Shown here: positions 21,732-29,547 of the stretch, piece by piece
How the letters are laid out: every line of letters begins with the position of its first letter
Numbering within the stretch: position 1 is the stretch's first letter
Source of the DNA: Melioribacter sp.
GTDB lineage: Bacteria; Bacteroidota; Ignavibacteria; Ignavibacteriales; Melioribacteraceae
DNA: 34,417 nucleotides
Assembly: GCA_012026935.1 (NCBI GenBank)
Contig: VEPI01000050.1
Span: forward strand, 1-34,417
Direction: 5' to 3'
Made by a program: the position numbers and the translations under genes
Notes under the pieces: generated by a model
Told to the model about the DNA's origin: nothing
Seen by the model: only the letters and a program-made list of their open reading frames with translations
Databases searched by the model: none

Positions 21732-23816
21732 ATGGCAAAAGAAAAAATAGAAACTGCTATAGATAAAAGTAATGGTAATACTCCTACCGGCAAATTAGAT
21801 TCATTGGGCGGAATGACAAAAGATGAATTGATGAATGTACTTCGTATTATGACTCTTTCCCGCACGATGGATATTAAAGTGATGAATCTTCTTAAACAAG
21901 GTAAAGCATTTTTTCATATTGCCGGTGCCGGACATGAAGCAACTCAAGTTGCTTTTGGACTTGCTATGAAAAAAGGTACCGACTGGGCTTTCCCTTATTA
22001 CAGAGAGATGTGTTTTATGTTAACTCTTGGTATGAAACCGGAAGATGCATTCTTAGCATTTCTGGCAAAAGCTGATGATCCGCTTACAGGTTCGCGCCAA
22101 ATGCCCTGCCATTGGTCCTCAAAAGAAGTTAATGTACCTACACAATCAAGTCCTACAGGCACACAATTTCTTCAAGCTGTAGGCGCTGCATTAGCGTTGA
22201 AGAAAAAAGGAATCAACGGAGTTGTTTATGTGAGCAGCGGCGAAGGGACTACATCTCAAGGAGAATTTCACGAAGCTGTTAACTGGGCATCCCGCGAAAA
22301 ACTCCCGGTGGTTTTTGTAATTCAAAATAATAAGTGGGCTATTTCTGTCCCGGTTCAAAATCAAACAGCCGGTAAGAACGCATCCATTCTTGAAATGATG
22401 AAAGGTTATGAAAACCTTCTTCGCATCGAAGTAGATGGAACAGATTTTCTGCAGGTGAATGCCGCTGCTCAATCAGCGTTTAAGAATGCAAGACTAGGAA
22501 GAGGCCCGGCATTAGTTGAAGCACACGTCGTAAGATTGTTTTCGCATTCATCATCTGATGACCAGAAAAAATATAGACCGAATGATTCTTTACAAGAGGA
22601 TTTGAAAAAAGATCCGATTGAAATATTAGTAAATGTTTTAAAGAAGAAAGAAATATTAACTGATTTAGCATACTCAGAATTTAAAAAAGAAATTTCTCAT
22701 CATGTAAACGAAGCAGCAGATTGGGCTTTGAAACAAGAAGAACCAAAACCAGAATCCGCAATTAGGTATGTGCTTGATGAATCCGGCACGAAAGATCGCC
22801 TCGAATACGAAAAAGGGAAGATAGAAGGAAAACCTGTTGTACTGGTTGATGCAATTAATCATGCGTTAAAAGAAGAAATGGATCGTAATAATAAAATTTA
22901 TGTTTTTGGCGAAGATGTTTCGGATGGTAAGGGAGGAGTGTTTACTTCTACAAAAGGTCTCTCAACAAAATTTGGAAACGAAAGAGTATTTAATTCACCT
23001 TTGGCCGAAGCAAGTATTGTTGGAGTTGCGATAGGTATGGCATTAAGCGGATTGAAACCATGCGTAGAAATTCAATTTGGAGATTATATTTGGCCGTCGT
23101 TCATGCAGTTCCGCGATGAAATGGTGATGTATCGTTACCGCTCAAATAATTTGTTTGAAGCTCCGGTTGTTACACGAGTTGCAGTAGGCGGTTATATTCA
23201 CGGAGGTTTGTATCATAGTCAAAACATCGAAGGATTTTTTGCCCATATGCCGGGACTATTAATTGCATATCCATCCAATGCTTCTGATGCAAAAGGTTTG
23301 TTGAAGACAGCGTTACGTTTAAACGATCCTGTCCTTTTCTTAGAGCACAAAGGTTTGTACCGCCAAAGTTACGCCTCATCAGTTGAACCTGATGCTGATT
23401 ATTTATTACCATTCGGGAAGGCGAAAATAGTTAAAGAGGGAAATGATCTTTCGGTGATTACTTACGGTGCAATGGTTCATGAATCAAACTTTGCTGTTAA
23501 GAAATTGGAAGATGACGGACACTCGGTTGAAATAATTGATATAAGAACAATAGCACCGCTTGATGTTGATACAATTTACAAGTCGGTAAAGAAAACAGGT
23601 AAAGCAATTGTTATTCATGAAGATACATTAACTGCAGGATTCGGTGCGGAGATTGCTGCGCTAATAACTGAAAATTGTTTTGAATCTCTAGACGGCCCGG
23701 TAAGAAGAATCGGTGCTTTAGATGCACCAATTCCTTTTGCACCAAATTTAGAACATGAAATTCTTCCAACAAGAGAAAAAATTTATAAATCGTTAAAGAA
23801 TTTATTAGAATACTAA
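21732..23816 (+). CDS. Fused E1 alpha/beta of a 2-oxoacid (probably branched-chain) dehydrogenase
   Basis: Thiamine-diphosphate-dependent decarboxylase component of a lipoate-linked 2-oxoacid dehydrogenase. The 694-aa product joins an E1-alpha domain (about residues 25-340) and an E1-beta domain (about 365-690). The alpha part shows SRQMPCHWSSKE, the ThDP motif beginning GEGTTSQGEFHEAVNW and closing with IQNN, and FSHSSSDDQKKYR, which resembles branched-chain E1. The beta part shows FGEDVSDGKGGVF, FNSPLAEASIVGVAIGMAL, EIQFGDYIWP and FLEHKGLYRQ. The ThDP motif has Glu where Asp is usual. The start is ATG 21732. An in-frame GTG at 21678 would translate the intergenic repeat and is rejected. Fused E1 genes are known in Bacteroidota. 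Substrate preference is inferred. Confidence 0.92.
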   Translation: MAKEKIETAIDKSNGNTPTGKLDSLGGMTKDELMNVLRIMTLSRTMDIKVMNLLKQGKAFFHIAGAGHEATQVAFGLAMKKGTDWAFPYYREMCFMLTLGMKPEDAFLAFLAKADDPLTGSRQMPCHWSSKEVNVPTQSSPTGTQFLQAVGAALALKKKGINGVVYVSSGEGTTSQGEFHEAVNWASREKLPVVFVIQNNKWAISVPVQNQTAGKNASILEMMKGYENLLRIEVDGTDFLQVNAAAQSAFKNARLGRGPALVEAHVVRLFSHSSSDDQKKYRPNDSLQEDLKKDPIEILVNVLKKKEILTDLAYSEFKKEISHHVNEAADWALKQEEPKPESAIRYVLDESGTKDRLEYEKGKIEGKPVVLVDAINHALKEEMDRNNKIYVFGEDVSDGKGGVFTSTKGLSTKFGNERVFNSPLAEASIVGVAIGMALSGLKPCVEIQFGDYIWPSFMQFRDEMVMYRYRSNNLFEAPVVTRVAVGGYIHGGLYHSQNIEGFFAHMPGLLIAYPSNASDAKGLLKTALRLNDPVLFLEHKGLYRQSYASSVEPDADYLLPFGKAKIVKEGNDLSVITYGAMVHESNFAVKKLEDDGHSVEIIDIRTIAPLDVDTIYKSVKKTGKAIVIHEDTLTAGFGAEIAALITENCFESLDGPVRRIGALDAPIPFAPNLEHEILPTREKIYKSLKNLLEY

Positions 23817-23823
23817 TCCGTAA

Positions 23824-23868
23824 CGCAGAATTATATTCTGCGATAGAACAGATTGTGAGCCTGTTCTA
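23824..23868. repeat. Twin-hairpin interspersed repeat between E1 and E2
   Basis: Two perfect 8-bp stems stand in tandem: CGCAGAAT/ATTCTGCG with a 3-nt loop (23824-23842) and TAGAACAG/CTGTTCTA with a 9-nt loop (23844-23868). No T-tract follows, so it is more likely a dispersed hairpin repeat or mRNA-processing/stability element than a terminator. Confidence 0.65.
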
Positions 23869-23888
23869 CAATTTATGTGGAGAAAGAA

Positions 23889-25469
23889 ATGAAAATTGAT
23901 ATCGTAATGCCGAAAATGGGTGAGAGTATTAACGAAGGAACGCTGATTAAATGGCATAAGAAAAAAGGTGATCGAGTTAAGAAAGATGAAATTATTTACG
24001 AAATAAGTACCGATAAAGTTGATACTGAAATTCCTTCACCGGAAAACGGAGTATTAGTTGATATTAAAGTTTTTGAACAAGAAACTGTTGAAGTAGGAAC
24101 AATTGTAGCTGTGATCGAAACGAATGGTGATGTCTCCTCCGTTCCGGTAGAAAGTAAGAAAGAAGAAATCCCTTCTACTACACAAGTCGGCGGTGAATTG
24201 ATTGACATAACTATGCCAAAGATGGGTGAATCTGTTATGGAAGGGACAATATTGAAGTGGCATAAGAAGGTCGGTGATAAAGTTAAGCGTGATGAAATTA
24301 TTTTTGAAATAAGTACAGACAAGGTTGATACCGAAGTCCCCTCACCTGTAGATGGTACACTTGCTGAAATTTTATTTGGAGAGAATGCAACTGTTGCTGT
24401 TGGAGTTACAATTGCAATAATATCTTCGAGCGGTGGGATAGTTAAACCAAGGAAAGATCAAAAGCATGAGCATGAACAAGATCATGAGGAAGAAAATAAA
24501 ACTGTTGGCACTCCATCATCTTCAACTCACAACTCACAGCTAACAACTAACAGATTTTATTCTCCACTAGTTCTTAGTATCGCCCGTACTGAAGGAATTT
24601 CTATGAGTGAACTTGAAACGATTCCGGGCAGCGGTATTGGCGGAAGATTATCTAAAAATGATCTTCTCAATTATGTTCGGAGCGGAAAGATCAAAAATGT
24701 TTCATACACAAATGCAAAATCGGTTTCTTTTCCTTCAACTCCTTCGCAAAAAAATATTTCCGGTCAAAGAGAAGAAATCATTCCGATGGATAATATTCGC
24801 ATGAGGATCATGCATCACATGCTGAATAGCAAAAATACTTCAGTACATGTTTCTGCAATGATTGAAGTTGATATGTCGCGCATATATAATTTTATTGAAA
24901 AGAACCGTGATACATTTGCTAATGAAGGTATCAAACTAACTTACATGCCGTTCATATCATTTGCAGTTATCAAGGGATTAAAGGAATATCCTCTGATGAA
25001 TGCTTCGATTGACGGTAGCAATATCGTAATGAAGAAATATATTAATCTAGGTATTGCTGTTGCAGTTGAACCAAACGGATTGATTGTACCTAATATAAAA
25101 AATGCTGATGAGAGAAATATACGCGGACTTGCAAAATCAATTGCGGATATTGGCAACAGAGCGCGGATGAAAAAACTTGTCCCCGATGATATTGTTGACG
25201 GAACATTTTCAATTACCAACTATGGAGTATTCGGTTCGTTATTCGGAACACCGATAATCAATCAACCTGAAGTTGGAATTCTTGGTGTGGGTGCTGTTAC
25301 AAAAAAACCGGTTGTTGTTGAAAACAATGGAATAGAAAGCATTGCAATCAAACCGATGATGTACCTTTCACTAAGTCATGACCACCGTCTTGTGGATGGA
25401 ATGCTCGGCGGAAAATTTTTGAAATCAGTAAAAGAAACTTTAGAAAATTTTGATACAAGTATTGTGTAA
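23889..25469 (+). CDS. Dihydrolipoamide acyltransferase (E2) with two lipoyl domains
   Basis: Core E2 of the 2-oxoacid dehydrogenase complex (526 aa). Two lipoyl domains lie at about residues 1-78 and 101-178, each with the lipoylation site STDKVDTE(I/V)PSP. A linker follows (about 179-218), then a peripheral-subunit-binding domain (FYSPLVLSIARTEGISMSELE ... GSGIGGRLSKNDLLNYV). The catalytic CoA-acyltransferase domain contains LSHDHRLVDGMLGG. ATG 23889 is chosen because GGAGAAAG precedes it; an upstream GTG at 23877 overlaps that site. Parts of the linker (KDQKHEHEQDHEEENK and SSSTHNSQLTTNR) are encoded by short interspersed-repeat sequence. Which 2-oxoacid the complex uses is not settled; branched-chain is favoured by the E1. 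Confidence 0.93.
   Translation: MKIDIVMPKMGESINEGTLIKWHKKKGDRVKKDEIIYEISTDKVDTEIPSPENGVLVDIKVFEQETVEVGTIVAVIETNGDVSSVPVESKKEEIPSTTQVGGELIDITMPKMGESVMEGTILKWHKKVGDKVKRDEIIFEISTDKVDTEVPSPVDGTLAEILFGENATVAVGVTIAIISSSGGIVKPRKDQKHEHEQDHEEENKTVGTPSSSTHNSQLTTNRFYSPLVLSIARTEGISMSELETIPGSGIGGRLSKNDLLNYVRSGKIKNVSYTNAKSVSFPSTPSQKNISGQREEIIPMDNIRMRIMHHMLNSKNTSVHVSAMIEVDMSRIYNFIEKNRDTFANEGIKLTYMPFISFAVIKGLKEYPLMNASIDGSNIVMKKYINLGIAVAVEPNGLIVPNIKNADERNIRGLAKSIADIGNRARMKKLVPDDIVDGTFSITNYGVFGSLFGTPIINQPEVGILGVGAVTKKPVVVENNGIESIAIKPMMYLSLSHDHRLVDGMLGGKFLKSVKETLENFDTSIV
24456..24495 (+). repeat. GATCAAAAGCATGAGCATGA repeat inside the E2 coding region
   Basis: Degenerate iteration of CATGARCA/GATCATGA within the E2 linker. 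The first 20 bases match 17 of 20 with the sequence just after the E2 stop (25470-25489). It encodes the His/Glu/Asp-rich part of the linker. Confidence 0.6.
24523..24553 (+). repeat. CAACTCACAACTCACA-type repeat inside the E2 coding region
   Basis: Imperfect iterations of CAACTCA/CAACTAA (at 24523, 24530 and 24544) lie within the E2 linker and are translated as part of STHNSQLTTNR. The composition is like the intergenic repeats elsewhere in the cluster. Confidence 0.5.
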
Positions 25470-25499
25470 GATCAAGATCATGAGCAAGAGTAAGAAGGA
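25470..25499 (+). repeat. GATCAAGATCATGAGCAAGA repeat between E2 and lipA
   Basis: Related to the coding copy at 24456-24495 (17 of 20 identical over the first 20 bases). It fills nearly the whole E2-lipA gap. The AAGAAGGA at its end acts as the lipA ribosome site. Confidence 0.6.
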
Positions 25500-25507
25500 A
25501 AATTTTA

Positions 25508-26410
25508 ATGATTAACCAACACCAGAAAAAATTTGCAGAGATAATTGAGAAGGACAGACTTGAGCTAGGTAAACGTCCGGATTGGTTAAAAGTGCGGTTG
25601 CCAACCGGACAAAATTATAAAGAAGTTCATGAATTGATGCGCAAATCAAAATTGAATACAGTTTGCGAGGAAGCAAAATGTCCTAATCTTGCAGAATGCT
25701 GGAACAGAAGAACCGCAACATTTATGATTCTAGGTGATACTTGTACAAGGAGCTGCGGATTCTGTAATGTTAAAACCGGAATCCCAAATGAATTAGATCT
25801 TGATGAACCGCGCAGAGTTGCCGAATCAGTTGAAGCATTAAATCTCAAACATGTTGTTATCACTTCTGTGGACCGCGATGAACTTAAAGATGGCGGTGCT
25901 TCAATCTTTTCAGAGACAGTTAGATTAATTCGTGGAAAAATGCCGGATACTACAATTGAAATTTTAATCCCGGATTTCAAAGGGGAGGAATCCTCGTTCA
26001 ATATAATTTTAGAAAATCCGCCGGACATTCTTAACCATAATCTTGAAACTGTCCAACGTCTTTATCATGGCGTTCGTCCCCAAGCAAAATACAATCGTAG
26101 TTTGGAATTGATTAGATGGTTCAAGCAGCACAATCTGAGAACGAAAAGTGGAATTATGGTTGGTATTGGCGAAACAAAAGAAGAAGTAGTAGAATTGATT
26201 AACGATCTATACAATCACGGTTGCGATATAATGACAATCGGTCAATATCTTCAGCCGACAAAAAATCATTTACCTGTTCACCGTTTTGTTACGCCTGATG
26301 AATTCAAGTACTATAAAGATTACGGATTGGAAATTGGTTTGAAAGCTGTTGAATCATCACCATTAGTTAGAAGTTCTTACCACGCAGATAAACATGCCGG
26401 ATTAGTGTAA
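25508..26410 (+). CDS. lipA: Lipoyl synthase
   Basis: Radical SAM enzyme that inserts two sulfurs into the protein-bound octanoyl group (300 aa). The auxiliary cluster cysteines are CX4CX5C (VCEEAKCPNLAEC). The radical-SAM cysteines are CX3CX2C (CTRSCGFC). The C-terminal serine motif RSSYHA is present. All three are diagnostic of LipA. It completes lipoate assembly with lipB in the same cluster. AAGAAGGA, contributed by the upstream repeat, precedes the ATG. Confidence 0.97.
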   Translation: MINQHQKKFAEIIEKDRLELGKRPDWLKVRLPTGQNYKEVHELMRKSKLNTVCEEAKCPNLAECWNRRTATFMILGDTCTRSCGFCNVKTGIPNELDLDEPRRVAESVEALNLKHVVITSVDRDELKDGGASIFSETVRLIRGKMPDTTIEILIPDFKGEESSFNIILENPPDILNHNLETVQRLYHGVRPQAKYNRSLELIRWFKQHNLRTKSGIMVGIGETKEEVVELINDLYNHGCDIMTIGQYLQPTKNHLPVHRFVTPDEFKYYKDYGLEIGLKAVESSPLVRSSYHADKHAGLV

Positions 26411-26625
26411 CCCGGTTTTGATATTTCTAAATCATTTCTCAATTATTAACAAACATTCTCACTTCTGAAAATCGGATTAATTGTCTTGAATAATAATTAT
26501 CTAATAAATAATTAGTGGGTTAGTTTTTCAAAAATAATCACTATTTTTTCTATGTTGATTTTAGAGATCGCAATTGTTTACTGGCACGTTAGTTTCTAAA
26601 GATTAGGTCTCAAATTCGGTTGGAA
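26411..26625. other. Intergenic stretch with no recognised gene
   Basis: AT-rich sequence after lipA. I see no tRNA, protein-like frame with conserved motifs, repeat family member or convincing TTTG/TAnnTTTG promoter. It probably includes the promoter of the VOR operon because there is no room for one after the terminator at 26675-26706. Confidence 0.4.
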
Positions 26626-26697
26626 ATGAAAAAAGTATTAATCGAAATAAAAAATAATATAATTCAAAAAACTGAAAAGGTTATAGCAATACTATAA
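26626..26697 (+). CDS. Possible 23-codon leader ORF before the VOR operon
   Basis: ATG at 26626 to TAA at 26695-26697. The predicted peptide begins MKKVLIEIKN and has six Ile, two Val and two Leu among 23 residues. Its last codons and stop lie inside the terminator hairpin (26675-26706). The upstream TTGGAA is only a weak ribosome site. In AT-rich DNA an Ile-rich short frame can occur by chance, so this is a candidate leader peptide only. Confidence 0.25.
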   Translation: MKKVLIEIKNNIIQKTEKVIAIL

Positions 26698-26706
26698 CCT
26701 TTTTTT
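26675..26706 (+). terminator. Rho-independent terminator / possible attenuator in front of the VOR operon
   Basis: A perfect 12-bp stem AAAAGGTTATAG / CTATAACCTTTT with a five-base loop CAATA, and a run of seven T's ending at 26706. It ends only 23 bases before the ferredoxin-subunit ATG at 26730. It could end lipA transcripts or act within the leader of the VOR operon. Confidence 0.78.
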
Positions 26707-26729
26707 GTTTAATAAGCTGAGGTAAATTC

Positions 26730-27017
26730 ATGGCAAAAGTAAAAGGTGATGTCCTAATTGATATCGAGAAATGTAAAGGATGCGAACTTTGCGCTGCGGC
26801 TTGTCCTCAAGAATCACTTGAGCTTTCTCGCAAATTGAACTCGAAGGGTTATCATTACATAGTTAAGATCGAAGATAATTGTACAGGTTGTACAAATTGT
26901 GCTTTAGTTTGTCCGGATGGAATAATTAAAGTATATCGTAAGACTGAGAAGAAGACTGAAAATATTGCAACAATTACAAATGTAACTCGTGATATAACAG
27001 TAACGGTGAACTCATGA
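26730..27017 (+). CDS. vorD: 2-oxoacid:ferredoxin oxidoreductase, delta (ferredoxin-like) subunit
   Basis: A 95-aa electron-transfer subunit with two 4Fe-4S motifs, CKGCELCAAACP and CTGCTNCALVCP. It passes electrons from the ThDP-bound substrate to ferredoxin. GCTGAGG precedes the ATG. The stop overlaps the next start as ATGA (27014-27017). The four-subunit organisation (delta, alpha, beta, gamma as separate genes) is that of VOR/KOR-type enzymes. Confidence 0.9.
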   Translation: MAKVKGDVLIDIEKCKGCELCAAACPQESLELSRKLNSKGYHYIVKIEDNCTGCTNCALVCPDGIIKVYRKTEKKTENIATITNVTRDITVTVNS

Positions 27018-28084
27018 AAGAACTAAAATTAATGAAAGGCAATGAAGCACTTGCCGAAGCAGCAATCCTCACTGGCTGCGATGGATATTTTGGATATCCC
27101 ATTACACCTCAATCGGAAATTTTAGAATACTTAGCGTTAGAAGCACGAAAAAGAACGGGAATGGTTGTTCTTCAAGCTGAAAGTGAAGTTGCGGCCATCA
27201 ACATGATCTACGGCGCGGCAGGAACAGGAAAGAAAGTAATGACATCTTCATCTTCACCCGGAATAAGTCTGATGCAGGAAGGAATTTCCTACATTGCTTG
27301 TGCAGAGCTTCCATGCTTGCTTGTTAATGTAGTTCGCGGTGGCCCAGGACTCGGGACAATCCAACCATCACAGGGTGATTATTTCCAGGCTGTAAAAGGC
27401 GGTGGGCATGGTGATTATAAGATGATTGTTCTTGCGCCTTCAACAGTTCAGGAAATGGCAGATCATGTTAAGCTGGGATTTGATCTTGCTTTCAAGTGGA
27501 GAAATCCGGTTATGATTTTATCGGATGGGGCGCTTGGACAAATGATGGAAAAAGTTCAACTTCCTGCTCAGTTACCTAGATCAACAGAAACTCCATCATG
27601 GGCAACTGTTGGTAAACCAAAAACCCGCGAAAGAAATATTTTAACCTCGCTTCATATTCAGCCGGATAAAATGCAGGATATAAATCTTCATCTGCAAAAG
27701 AAATACAGTGATATTGAGAAAGAAGAAATTAGATTTGAAAAATATGAGTGTGAAGATGCAGAAATAATTTTAGTCGCGTTCGGATTAGTTGCACGCATTT
27801 GTCAGAAGGCTGCACAGTTTGCAAGAGAAAAAGGTGTTAAAGTTGGTGTGTTTAGACCAATAACATTATTCCCTTATCCTTATAATGAATTAAATAAATT
27901 AGCCGATCAGGCTAAAGGAATTTTAACTGTTGAGATGAACGCCGGCCAAATGGTTGAAGATGTACGACTTGCTGTTAATGGAAAAATACCGGTAGAGTTT
28001 GTTGGAAGAATGGGCGGAATTATACCAACCCCGGAAGAAATTTTACATAAACTGGAAGAAAGATTTGTAGGAGAAATGGCATGA
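27014..28084 (+). CDS. vorB: 2-oxoacid (3-methyl-2-oxobutanoate):ferredoxin oxidoreductase, alpha subunit
   Basis: Large subunit (356 aa) of a ferredoxin-dependent 2-oxoacid oxidoreductase. MKGNEALAEAAILTGCDGYFGYPITPQSEILEYL, seen here as MKGNEALAEAAI followed by GYFGYPITPQSE, is typical of VorB/KorA. VRGGPGLGTIQPSQGDYFQA and the C-terminal NAGQMVEDVRLAV follow. The separate gamma subunit and this length favour VOR-type over the Bacteroidota KorA, which carries a fused gamma domain. The substrate could be branched-chain 2-oxoacids or 2-oxoglutarate. It is coupled by ATGA overlaps on both sides. Confidence 0.9.
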   Translation: MKELKLMKGNEALAEAAILTGCDGYFGYPITPQSEILEYLALEARKRTGMVVLQAESEVAAINMIYGAAGTGKKVMTSSSSPGISLMQEGISYIACAELPCLLVNVVRGGPGLGTIQPSQGDYFQAVKGGGHGDYKMIVLAPSTVQEMADHVKLGFDLAFKWRNPVMILSDGALGQMMEKVQLPAQLPRSTETPSWATVGKPKTRERNILTSLHIQPDKMQDINLHLQKKYSDIEKEEIRFEKYECEDAEIILVAFGLVARICQKAAQFAREKGVKVGVFRPITLFPYPYNELNKLADQAKGILTVEMNAGQMVEDVRLAVNGKIPVEFVGRMGGIIPTPEEILHKLEERFVGEMA

Positions 28085-28899
28085 ATGAAAAAACTATGAC
28101 GGAAGAACAACATTTTACAGAAGTAATTGCAGAGGAAAGTATTTGCACAAATGAAAATTTGGTTTTTGAAAAAACAAATATTTTAACCGATACACCAATG
28201 CATTACTGTCCGGGCTGCGGGCATGGTGTTGCTCATAGATTAATCGCTGAAGCTATAGACGAACTTAATATACAAGATAAAACAGTTGGCGTTGCACCGG
28301 TTGGATGTTCAGTTTTTGCATACAACTATTTTGATATTGATATGACCGAAGCTCCTCACGGAAGAGCATCTGCAGTAGCAACAGGGATAAAAAGAGTACT
28401 GCCCGATAAATATGTTTTTTCTTATCAAGGTGATGGTGATTTAGCTGCAATAGGAACAGGAGAAACTATTCATACATGTAACCGTGGCGAAAATATTTTG
28501 ATCGTATTTATTAACAATGGAATTTATGGAATGACAGGCGGCCAGATGGCTCCAACAACTCTCGTTGGGATGAAATCAACTACAACTCCATTCGGGAGAG
28601 AAGTTGAAGTGATGGGAAATCCCCTAAAGATTACTGAGTTGATTGCTCAACTGCCGGGAGTATATTATTGTACGCGTGTTGCAGTCAATACTCCCGTTAA
28701 TGTCCGCAAAGCAAAAAAAGCAATTCTCAATGGATTTAAATATCAGGAGTTGAAAAAAGGATTAAGTTTTGTCGAAGTCGTTTCCAACTGTCCTTCGAAT
28801 TGGAAAATGACCCCGGTTGATTCAAATAAATGGATGGAAGAAAATATGTTTCCTTTTTATCCGCTTGGCGATTTAAAAGTACCTGGAAAGGAGAATTAA
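28081..28899 (+). CDS. vorA: 2-oxoacid:ferredoxin oxidoreductase, beta (ThDP-binding) subunit
   Basis: A 272-aa catalytic subunit. It has YCPGCGHGVAHRL near residue 41 (cluster-proximal cysteines), the ThDP motif YQGDGDLAAIGTGETIH closing with FINNGIYGMTGGQ, and GRASAVATGIKRVLP. The first 35 residues are a short family-atypical acidic extension. ATG 28081 overlaps the alpha-subunit stop as ATGA. The gamma gene begins two bases after its stop. Confidence 0.92.
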   Translation: MNEKTMTEEQHFTEVIAEESICTNENLVFEKTNILTDTPMHYCPGCGHGVAHRLIAEAIDELNIQDKTVGVAPVGCSVFAYNYFDIDMTEAPHGRASAVATGIKRVLPDKYVFSYQGDGDLAAIGTGETIHTCNRGENILIVFINNGIYGMTGGQMAPTTLVGMKSTTTPFGREVEVMGNPLKITELIAQLPGVYYCTRVAVNTPVNVRKAKKAILNGFKYQELKKGLSFVEVVSNCPSNWKMTPVDSNKWMEENMFPFYPLGDLKVPGKEN

Positions 28900-28900
28900 T

Positions 28901-29455
28901 ATGCAAGAAGAAATTATCATAGCAGGATTTGGCGGGCAAGGTGTTTTATCAATGGGACAGATTCTTTGTTACAGCGGTGTTATGGAAAATAAGGAAGTCA
29001 GTTGGATGCCGTCTTACGGACCTGAGATGCGGGGAGGAACCGCTAATTGTATAGCAATTATCAGCGATACAAAAATTAGTTCTCCAATCGTTACAAAATT
29101 TGATACTGTAATTGCATTGAACCAGCCGTCATTGGATAAATTTGAAGCGGCAGTTAAACCTGGTGGGCTTTTAATTTATGAAGCGAATGCGATTATTAAT
29201 CCGCCTACAAGAAGTGATATTGAAATTCTTGCAATTGAAGCTGCAACAGAAGCCTCTAAATTGAAAAATACAAAAGTGATGAACATGATTGTACTTGGTG
29301 CGTTTTTGCAAAAGAAGCCGATTATTAAGATGGAAAATATTATTGAGGGAATTAAAAAAGTTCTTCCTGAAAGATATCATCATCTAATCCCGCTCAACAA
29401 ACAAGCTCTTGAAAAGGGAATGGAGTTGGCTCAACATATTGGAGTTACCGCATAA
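28901..29455 (+). CDS. vorC: 2-oxoacid:ferredoxin oxidoreductase, gamma subunit
   Basis: A 184-aa subunit with the family opening IIIAGFGGQGVLSMGQILCYSG, the block SWMPSYGPEMRGGTANC and the closing region MNMIVLGAFLQKKP. It completes the four-subunit enzyme. It is separated from the beta gene by one base (TAA-T-ATG). The letters for subunits vary between species, so the symbol is by position and homology only. Confidence 0.9.
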   Translation: MQEEIIIAGFGGQGVLSMGQILCYSGVMENKEVSWMPSYGPEMRGGTANCIAIISDTKISSPIVTKFDTVIALNQPSLDKFEAAVKPGGLLIYEANAIINPPTRSDIEILAIEAATEASKLKNTKVMNMIVLGAFLQKKPIIKMENIIEGIKKVLPERYHHLIPLNKQALEKGMELAQHIGVTA

Positions 29456-29547
29456 GATAATAAAATTGATTTGTATTTTTTAAATGGTATTAGTTTTTCC
29501 AGGAGATAAACCAATCAATTTTTCCCCTAATTAATTTTCCATACACT

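Noticed and set aside
25627-26028. Minus-strand 133-codon frame within lipA
   Set aside because: Antisense shadow of lipA, which has all catalytic motifs on the plus strand.
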